From Crocosphaera sp. (GTDB lineage Bacteria > Cyanobacteriota > Cyanobacteriia > Cyanobacteriales > Microcystaceae): a stretch of 42,085 bases of DNA. Below the pieces are notes generated by a model. It was not told where the DNA came from. It was given only the letters and a program-made list of their open reading frames with translations, and did not search any database. Numbering within the stretch: the first letter of the stretch is position 1; each line of letters opens with the position of its first letter. The position numbers were made by a program, and so were the translations under genes. Where the stretch lies: contig JASJDN010000045.1 of the NCBI GenBank assembly GCA_030065205.1, positions 1-42,085 of the forward strand. The letters run 5' to 3'. Positions 31,956-41,000 of this stretch are shown here, piece after piece.

Positions 31956-32741
31956 ATGAAAAATACTTACGGTTATTATTGGTACTTTGGCTTTAATGTT
32001 GGGTTAGTTTTTTTAGGTTTAGTCGCTTTCTTTCTATTACAATGGTTACAGATTCCTGCTGGTAACTTTATCGATTGGGTCATTGGAATTGCTAGTTTTT
32101 GGTGGTTACTGGCCATTGTCACTGTTCCTTGGAATGTTTATTTTGATGCCAAAGAAGTTGCCGCAGAAGCTGCGATTTCTCAAGATAAAGGAATTGTGGT
32201 TGATAACCAACAATTGAATTATGTTAAAACGGTCAGTCGCGGGGCTTTATTAATGGCGATCGCCCTTCATTTATTCTCAGCTTTAGGACTTTATGAACTC
32301 GCTGCAACGGGAATTAGTTCGGTGGGATATGTTAGTTCTTTCGCCACTTTATTATTAACAGTGTTACGGCCTGCTATTAGAGGATATCAATATTTAGCTT
32401 ATCGTTTATCCACAATTCGACAACAGCTTAAATATCCCCGCGAAGACATTATAGAACTACGAAATCGGTTTAATCAACTCGAACAAAAAGTTAATTCTAT
32501 TGATGAAAAATTAAATACCAGTCATCCGAATTCTTGGATCAATAAACAACAAAGAAACTGGGAATTAACGGGACAAGAAGTAATAAAAATTGGAGTGCAA
32601 CTCGATAAATTAGAAGCTAAAAATACGATAGAACACGAAGAAATTACTAGAGAAGCTAGAAATGCTATTTCTCAATTAACAGAAGATAGTAACTTTTTGC
32701 ATCAAGTTAGAGAAATTATTCGGTTTGTCAAAACAGCATAA
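31956..32741 (+). CDS. Unknown membrane protein with C-terminal coiled coil
   Basis: This 261 aa protein has four hydrophobic helices in the first 140 residues (GLVFLGLVAFFLLQWL, ASFWWLLAIVTVPW, ALLMAIALHLFSALGL, SSFATLLLTVL). A cytoplasmic heptad-rich segment follows (about 160-240, ELRNRFNQLEQKVNSIDEKL and KIGVQLDKLEAKNTIEHEEI). No enzymatic motif is evident. It lies between the pseudo-dihydroorotase gene (51 bases upstream) and the HTH-AAA gene and might pair with the latter, but a 160-base gap leaves this open. The layout resembles the unknown protein at 4782-5819 in principle only. Confidence 0.65.
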   Translation: MKNTYGYYWYFGFNVGLVFLGLVAFFLLQWLQIPAGNFIDWVIGIASFWWLLAIVTVPWNVYFDAKEVAAEAAISQDKGIVVDNQQLNYVKTVSRGALLMAIALHLFSALGLYELAATGISSVGYVSSFATLLLTVLRPAIRGYQYLAYRLSTIRQQLKYPREDIIELRNRFNQLEQKVNSIDEKLNTSHPNSWINKQQRNWELTGQEVIKIGVQLDKLEAKNTIEHEEITREARNAISQLTEDSNFLHQVREIIRFVKTA

Positions 32742-32900
32742 TCCCATTAAATACCGAGAAAAAGTAAGACGTTGTTAACTTCTAGTTTCATAACTTAAGC
32801 TCGGATTGTATCATTGATAAGTTCCTAAACAGAGGAACACAATTGAGGCAAAATTAGGTAAACTCTAAGCAGAAGATGAAGGTCTTTCTCAATTCTGTTG

Positions 32901-34265
32901 ATGATTATGACACAAACTCAAACTCAAACCAACTCAAAAAAAACAAGAAAACGTGGGGTGATTCTAACGGATGAGGGGTTGGAAAAACTACAAAATGCTA
33001 AAACTGAAGCTGAATACGCAGAGAATCACGGAAATCGTTATACATTAGAAGCATTAAGCGAAAAAACAGGGTTAGCAATGGATACCCTGATGAAAGTCTT
33101 TGCTTGTGAGTTACGGGTAGATAAACAAACCCTTAGAACTTGTTTCAAAGCTTTTGAATTAGACTTATGTGATCAGGATTTTTATCATCCTCAAACCGAT
33201 ACTGACCGAATTATCAAATGTTTTGACGTTCCTGAACTGGAATTACCCGAAGGACAAGTTCGCCTCAATTCTCCTTGTTATGTTGAACGATTACCCATCG
33301 AGTCAGACTGCTATAAAGCTATTCTACAACCAGGAGCCTTAATTCGACTCAAAGCACCAAGACGAATGGGGAAAAGTTCTCTCCTCGCTAGAATAATGAA
33401 TCATGCTAGTCAAAATGATTGTGCTACTGTTTCTTTGAGTTTTCACTTAGCAGATACAGGTTTATTTCAAGACTTAAATAAATTTTTACAATGGTTTTGC
33501 GCGAATATTAGTTTAAATTTAAAAATATCCCATAAAGTAACTGATTCTTGGGATGATATAGTTGGAAGTAAAATTAATTGTAGGCATTATTTTAAGCATC
33601 ATATATTATCTACCTTAGAAAAAGATACCCCCTTAGTTTTAGGGTTAGATGATGTTGATCGTTTGTTTCAATATCCTGAATTAGCGGATGACTTTTTCGG
33701 GTTATTAAGAACTTGGCACGAGGAAGGAAAAAATAAAGATATTTGGCAAAAGTTGCGGTTAATTGTGGTTCATTCTGCTGAAGTGTATATTCCCCTCAAC
33801 GTTAATCAATCTCCTTTCAATGTGGGAATTCCTATCACATTGCCCGTGTTTACACCTCAACAAGTTAAAGATTTAGCCAAGGTTCACAAGTTAGAGTGGT
33901 CATTAGAAGAAGCGGAAAAATTGATAGATTTTGTGGGGGGACATCCCTATTTAATTAGGTTGGCACTCTATAATATTTATAAAAAAAGGATTACCCTAGA
34001 AAAACTTTTGAGTATTAATCCCCGTACTTCTTATAACATTTATCGTGACCATCTTCAACGACAATTATGGAGCTTAAAAAAACAAAATTGTGACTTATTT
34101 GCAGCTTTAGAAAAAGTCGTTTTTGCCACTGAACCAGTTGAATTAGACCTAGTACAATCCATCAAATTACAAAGTTTAGGATTAGTTAATTTTCAAGGTC
34201 ATAAAGTCGTTATTAGTTGTCGTTTATACCAAGAATATTTTCAACAACATTTCTCAGAAGAGTGA
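32901..34265 (+). CDS. AAA-like ATPase with N-terminal helix-turn-helix (VMAP-type)
   Basis: This 454 aa protein has an N-terminal HTH-like domain (about 15-95: GVILTDEGLEKLQNAKTEAE, then EALSEKTGLAMDTLMKVFA), as in cyanobacterial vWA-MoxR-associated and AAA-like proteins. The ATPase core follows: SPCYVERLP, LIRLKAPRRMGKSSLLARI (Walker A, about 150-165), LVLGLDDVDRLF (Walker B) and GGHPYLIRLALY late in the domain. Such proteins are abundant in filamentous and unicellular cyanobacteria and are thought to be signalling or conflict-system ATPases, often with partner effector domains. No effector domain is fused here. ATG 32901 is taken; the TTG at 32898 or ATG at 32907 are possible. Confidence 0.8.
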   Translation: MIMTQTQTQTNSKKTRKRGVILTDEGLEKLQNAKTEAEYAENHGNRYTLEALSEKTGLAMDTLMKVFACELRVDKQTLRTCFKAFELDLCDQDFYHPQTDTDRIIKCFDVPELELPEGQVRLNSPCYVERLPIESDCYKAILQPGALIRLKAPRRMGKSSLLARIMNHASQNDCATVSLSFHLADTGLFQDLNKFLQWFCANISLNLKISHKVTDSWDDIVGSKINCRHYFKHHILSTLEKDTPLVLGLDDVDRLFQYPELADDFFGLLRTWHEEGKNKDIWQKLRLIVVHSAEVYIPLNVNQSPFNVGIPITLPVFTPQQVKDLAKVHKLEWSLEEAEKLIDFVGGHPYLIRLALYNIYKKRITLEKLLSINPRTSYNIYRDHLQRQLWSLKKQNCDLFAALEKVVFATEPVELDLVQSIKLQSLGLVNFQGHKVVISCRLYQEYFQQHFSEE

Positions 34266-34308
34266 CTGATGTCCCACCCATTCTTGAGTGATTTGGGTGG
34301 GTATAATG

Positions 34309-34926
34309 TTAGCTATTATTTTTATCAGTGGCTTTAATTTTATGTTTAAAAAAAGTTCCCAAACCCATAGCAACCCCTGCACCTAAAAGGGTTAAAGGTT
34401 CGGGAAAAGGTTCGCTAACAGGAGTCGCAGTCCAAGTACCTGTAATTTCTTCCGTTGTGTTAACTGGTCTAAAAACAATGACACCCCCAACCCCATCAGG
34501 ATCGTCGGGTAGTCCAATACCAGGAGAACCACTCAGATTGAACCCTCCCACATTAGGAATAGTGCCAATTCTCCATTCAGGAACCAGTGATCCAGCCAAG
34601 GTAGAATATAACTCATTCTCCCTATCATTGGGATTAAATCTTAACGGTTGGGTAACAGGAAAATTAGCTAAAGAAATAGATTGAGGATCGCTATCGACTC
34701 CAAAGTTTAAAGTAAAATCAAGGGCTGTTACTAAATAACTTTCTGTATTACTATCGAAGTCGTTAACATCAAGATTAATCGTACCACTACCAGTAATATC
34801 ATCTGTAAAATTAAATTTCCAGATAGGCGCAATACTCGCTGCTTGAGCCGATAAACTGGTAAGTAGGGTTAAACTAGCCACCGTAGAAAAAATAGGGATA
34901 GTCAATGGGGTTGATAGGATTTTCAT
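34309..34926 (-). CDS. PEP-CTERM protein, secreted
   Basis: This 205 aa exported protein begins with a signal peptide (MKILSTPLTIPIFSTVASLT...AQA). A beta-rich middle region has no known enzymatic motif. The end is a PEP-CTERM sorting signal: PFPEPLTLLGAGVAMGLGTF followed by FKHK. It is expected to be retained at the cell surface or released into exopolysaccharide after exosortase cleavage. The start at 34926 is chosen because it opens a normal signal peptide; the open frame to 34974 would precede it with 16 extra residues. Function is unknown. This is the second PEP-CTERM protein in the window. Confidence 0.85.
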   Translation of the reverse strand: MKILSTPLTIPIFSTVASLTLLTSLSAQAASIAPIWKFNFTDDITGSGTINLDVNDFDSNTESYLVTALDFTLNFGVDSDPQSISLANFPVTQPLRFNPNDRENELYSTLAGSLVPEWRIGTIPNVGGFNLSGSPGIGLPDDPDGVGGVIVFRPVNTTEEITGTWTATPVSEPFPEPLTLLGAGVAMGLGTFFKHKIKATDKNNS

Positions 34927-35021
34927 GAATAAATTAGTCAATATTACTGAGAAACGTTTTCTATTTAACAACAAATATGCTCTTTTTTAAAAGAGCAGTT
35001 ATCAAAGTTTTATTACTGACA

Positions 35022-35046
35022 GTAGGGTGGGCAATGCCCACCCTAC
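35022..35046. terminator. Perfect 12-bp palindrome, probable terminator
   Basis: GTAGGGTGGGCA and TGCCCACCCTAC flank one base (A). It lies 3 bases downstream of the giant RTX-type gene (transcribed leftward) and before the PEP-CTERM gene, so it can end the former. The sequence also resembles a dispersed cyanobacterial palindrome. Confidence 0.65.
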
Positions 35047-35049
35047 ATT

Positions 35050-38000
35050 TTAGGCAAAAATGAAATTTTCAGGTTGGTTGGCCACGTCTAATGGTGTATT
35101 TTGGAGAATAACAAAGGGTGAATCATTGATCGTCACAGCCGTTCCTAAACCATAGAAATCTTCACAAGCGACCAGTTCACTACCCCAAGGATCGCTATTA
35201 CCGAAACTGATTAAAACATCACTGAGATCGATGCGATCGCCTGAATTAAAATCACTGATAAAGTCTCCTCCCTCAGACAGATCATAGTAAGCAAAAATAT
35301 CATCTCCTCCGTTACCGGTTAACATATCACCCCCACCACCACCAACAATGAGGTCATTGTTTTCGGTTCCCGTGAGAATATCACCATAAATGGTTCCAGT
35401 CACAAGGGTAATATTGGGATTAGGTATCACCTCATAAATGGTGAGGTCAACAGTCGCTTCTGCGCTGTTGATGCCATCAGTGACTTGATAAGTAAAGCTA
35501 TCTGTGCCAAAGAAGTCTTGCTCTGGGATATAGGTAACCGTGCCATCTTCATTAAGCGTAACCGTTCCATGATTGGCTAGTCCAGTAGAATCAACAGTGA
35601 GAATATCTCCATCGATATCGCTATCATTGGCTAAAACATCGATGACCACTGGGCTATTTTCATCGGTGTGGGCTATATCATCCAGCGCATCGGGGAGATC
35701 ATTGATACCGTTAATAGTAATGGTAATCTCTTGATTAGCTGTGCCATCAAAAGAGGTAACAGTAAAGCGATCTATTTTCGTTTGTCCTACTCCAAGGAAC
35801 TGTACTGCGTCATTATTAACGGTGTAACTGAAGACACCTTCTTCTGTAATGGTTAAACTACCGAAGTTGTTGGGATCTGCTGAAACATCAGTGTTGAATT
35901 TATTTTCATCGGTATCAACATCATTAACAGTGAGGGAACCCGTAGCGTTGAGTTGACCATTGATATCTACATTGTTGTCCTCGGTAACGGTTGCGGTTGG
36001 GTTTCCTATAATGGTAGCGGGATCATTAACACCAGCGATGGTTACGGTAACAGTCGCGGTATCACTACCTTCAAGTTCGTCATCAACGGTGTAGGTAAAG
36101 GTATCAGTAGCAGTTTCTCCGTCCCGTAAGAACTCAAATTGTCCATTGGGATCGTAAGTAATTTGAGTATCATTTAAGGTAACGGTTCCTGTGGTTGTGC
36201 TGTCATCAACTGCGTCAATGTTTAGAACAGTGTCATCCACATCATGATCATTGGCTAAGAGAGTAGCAGTATCAAGGGTTAAGCTGTTATCTTCATTAGT
36301 TTCTACGGCATCATCCTCAGCAACCGGTGCATCATTGACAGCAATGACGTTTAAACTAACGGTTGCCCTATCCCTACCCCCTTGGCCATCTTCAATGGTG
36401 TAGGTAAAGCTATCTGTGCCATTAAAATTGAGATAAGGGGTATAGGTGAGGGTGTTGTCAGCATTGAGGTTCAAACTACCATGAGTTGTTTGAGTTATTT
36501 GAGAAATGGCTAGACTATCCCCATCTACATCGTGATCATTAGCAAGGATATTAATCGTAACGGGAACATCTTCATCCGTTTCTATGGCATCGTTTTGAGC
36601 ATTAGGCGGTTCATTAATTTCGAGTTGGGTAGTGGTCAGGGTGTAAGTAATTTCTCCACTGCTGTCGTGGTAGTCAAGGAGATGAAGGATATCTTCGTAA
36701 ATAGGACGACCACTCTCAGGAAACGTGCGATCGCTTGTCCAGAAATTATCGCTCCGTAAGGCTGTTCCATCATCTCGTAACACTTGTGTAATCTTTAATT
36801 CCCCGTTAGTAGGGTCATCGAGGCGAAAATAAGTCCATCCTTGATCCACGGTTGCGGTAACGGTAATGGTTTGTCCATCAACGGTTGTAGTAGCAGTGGT
36901 TAAAACATTAACCGGAGCAGTGTTACCATCACTGAAGTAGAGGGTATCAGGATAGAAGTTATCATCAGCGATATCATTAACCAAAAAGTCTGGTAACTGG
37001 TCATCTTCTGGGTGATCAACGCGAACCTTATGGGTTAATTCATGGATATTGACTGCTTCGATGAGGGAAAGTTCAGCTAAACCCAGATCATTGATATGTT
37101 CAAAGGTTGCGTCGTATTCAATAAATTTACCTTGAAGGGAAGACTTAAACAACCAGTTAGCGACGGTGGTTTCTCCTGCTTCAATATCCTCAAAATTAAT
37201 GCTGAGGGACGGGTTAACAGGATTAATGCCTAATTCTGTGGCAATAATATCAAAGTCGATCAGTAACCCTTTTTCGTTTTCAATGATTTTCGGTTGAGCA
37301 GAGGTAATTTGGAAATTATTGGCTGCACCGTAACCTTCGTTGCGAACCATTACCCCCAGCACAAAGGGAATAGAGGGTTCTATTTCATCGGTGAAGGGAT
37401 CATCAGAGAACACTTCCCGTTGATGGAAATAGTCCACATAAAGTTCTGCTTGAGGAAGCACTGTAACCGGAGTTCCCAACAGAGGAACCGTAATAACCGT
37501 TCCATCTTCGGTATAGTTTAAGCTTCCCCCAATACTATAAACGGTAGGAGTTTCTGGTGCTGCGTTTGCTGTCGGAACAATGGTCCATTGAGCGGTTCCT
37601 GTGGTGTCTGGGGTTAAAATACCTGTACCATCGACAGCGTTTAAATTAGATAAGGTTGGGTCAGCGATGGCAAAAAGTCCATTAACGGGGTTGCCGAAAG
37701 CGTCCCGAATATCGAGGGTAACAGAGAGATTTTCTAGAGGAATTTCGTTACCATTGTCGATGTCCAGGATACCCAGGAACGCAGAACGGGTCATGACTGC
37801 ATCTTGGGTGGTTTGCAGACGAACTTGAGCGCAAATGTTACAATCCGGTTGAGGGGTAATAATAACAGGGGTAGCACTGGAAATTGCCTGAATAGGGCTG
37901 GTTCCGCCTGTAGGTGGGATAGAAGGGTTAGAAGGGTTAGAAGGTCGATACGGTCGATACGGTCGATAGGGAAGAGGGATAATGGGAGGAGTCGGACAGT

Positions 38001-41000
38001 TACCTTCAACGTTCAGTATGGGGATGGGAGTGGTTTTGACAACCGTATTGGGGCCACAGTCGTAGGACCATTGCAGAGAAGCTGGAATACCACAGGCGAT
38101 ATAATCATTCTGGTTCTCGTCGGAGAAGTCGTCAATGCGAGTCACGCGGACCGGAATAGTTAAGGAACTTTGAGCAGCTAGAACGCCGATATCATCAACC
38201 AAAGGTTCGATATTATAGAAGGGATGATCACCAAAGTTGAGAGTGACATCATTGGCCGCAATCAACCCCTGATTGGTTAAGGTCATTTCGGTTTGGATAA
38301 CTTGACCAACCGTTTGTAAGGTTTCTAAGTCAATTAAAGCAGGACTAATGGTAACAACGGGTTCGGGAACATTGGTTTCAAAGACGCTTTCAATCGTGAT
38401 CACGTAGCGATCTTCGATTTGTGTGGGAAGAACGCGCCAGAGATAGCTCACACTTTGACGGGATAAGAAAGATTGAATTTCGGTGATTTGACCCGCTTTT
38501 ATTTCGATAGTTTGTTGATAGGAATCGTGATTTTCTGCTTCAACATTGAGTTGATAATAGCCTTCTGAGAGGTTATCTAAATTAATGGTTCCCGTCTCAT
38601 TGGTAACCCCTTGGGCAATAATTTCTCCCGTAAAGTAATCACGGATTTTAACGGTTGCGTTGTCAAGTTTAGGGGTATTTTCTGCAAAGTAAAAGCGTTC
38701 ATCAATAGCAGTGACTTCTACACTACCAACCGCTTCAGAAACAGCACGGAAGGTATAAGGAAGGGATAAATCACCAGTCTTTCCTATGACATCAAAAACA
38801 AGATTTCCGTTGTATAAGGTGAGGGGTAAATCGTTATCAGGAGTGAGGGATAACGTAACGTTGGTTGACTCCCCAGGTAACAAAGAATTGATGGTTGAAG
38901 GTGAGTTTAAAGATAACCAATCAATTTGAGGCAACATAACTTGAATATTGCCTGTTTCAAGACCACCATTATTGCTAATTTTAAATTCGACAAAGCTTTG
39001 TTCTCCTCGTAACATTCCTGTGTTTAATCGATTAACATTAGCGACTAATTGAGGAACAAGTTGTTTAACATTAACCGTTACAGGAAGGGTTGCTGTTACC
39101 CCTTGATCACTGTTGACATTAATAGAAAAGGTGTCTTGGGTGAACAAAGAATCATTGGGTGCTTGGATGGTATAACTAATATCATTAATGCCATCCCCTG
39201 CTAATGTTTCTGGTGCGATAACTTCGATGTTCCAATCATCAGGTGCATCATTAACTGTGTAGGTTAATCCTGTTAAGGGAATATCGGTTAAATTGGCTAA
39301 TTCTACTTGTTCAGTGAAAGGATTATCCGCTAATATTTGATGAAAAACCCCTGTTTGATTGAAGTCCATTCCTAATAGTTTAAAGCTATCTTCTGGGGCA
39401 GAATCTTCGGCTAAATAACCAGGGAAATAGGCATTAATTTCGTAGTTTCCTGCTTCCCCTGCTAAGGGAGTAAAGTCTTGAGTAAAGCTACCATCTTCCT
39501 CAGTTGAAATGTGGAATTCTCGAACAAATCCATTATGTTTAACAGCGATAGTTACTAACTCATAAGGAGCAGGAGAATTATCAGCATTACTAATAGCTGT
39601 TCCTTCAAACGTAATGGAATCACCAGGAAGACTAATCTCTGTATTCGTAAAGACTGTGGCACGATAAGCAGGTTCAACAGTAATGGGAATAATGTTAGTA
39701 TTATTGGTTTCTCCAATATCCGAACCTTCATCAACTGTATTGGTTGAATCTGTTACCGCAATGAGATAATATTGTCCAGGAGTTTCTGGGGTAAAGAAAG
39801 TTAAGTCTCGTTCATAAAAACTGTCAAATGGTGTGCTAGGGGTAAAGGTATTTTCAGACAATAAGGTATCAGTTTCATCCAGTTGATTGTCAGTAGAAAG
39901 ATAAACTTGATCAACCCAACTACCACTAATAATAGCACTTCCTTGATTTTCAACACGATAGTTTACCGTTGCTGTTTTATCGGTATAAATCGGCGTTGAT
40001 GCGCTAAGATTACTAACGATTAAATCAGGAATGTCTGTATCCGTAATGGTTATGGTTGCTGTATTTTCTGTGTCTAAAACTGCCCCACCTGTAGGATTAG
40101 AAAGGGTAATTGTAAAGCTTTCATCCGCTTCAACATCACTATCATTATTGATAGGAATGGTGATGGTTTTAACACTTTCTCCATCATTAAACGTTAAAGT
40201 TCCACTGACAGCAGTATAGTCTTCTCCTGCTGTTGCTGTTCCGTCACTGGTACTATAATCAACAGTAACTTCCCCATCACTACCATCTTCTCGAATAATG
40301 GTAATTTGTGCCGTATTATTATCTTCAACAACTTCATAAGTCGCGGTGCTAAAAGTTAAAACACCAGCGTTAAAATCGTCATTTTCGATGGTTCCTGTTG
40401 CTTCTAAAGTTGCCTCAGTAATAACACGAAGTTGATCAACAAAATCACTTGCTCTTAAATCAAAGGATAGGGTTCGTAAGTCTTCTGAAAGAGCGAGATC
40501 ATCATAATAAGCAATATCAACAGCCCGATCAGACAAACCTGTTGAATAAATGGTATCTGATGCACCCAATAAACTATCAGTGTTGTTAAGGAGATTGTTA
40601 CCAAAAATTACACCGATAACATCACTGTTGAAGGTAATGGAACCACTAATGGTTGCCGTATTCCTTGCTATGGGATCAAAATGTAAGAAATAACTGTTAA
40701 TAACTGTTCCACTGGCGACAGTACCAGGAGAGGTACTTCCAGATCCTGTAACGTTTCCTGGTAAGGTGATATTAACATCAAGATCACTGGGTAATACCAG
40801 CCCTGACTGTTCAAGAAAAACAAAGGCCTCGCTATTACTTTCTAGACTACCTAAAGTAATAGAAGATGGCGGTGCAATTTCTGTTGTATTGCCAATTGTC
40901 TCAACAATGGTGCCACTTTCTAGAATGGCGTTTGTTGCACTATTAACAGTCAGGGTAAAGGTTTCATCTTCTTCAATATTAGTGTCCCCATTAACCAGAA

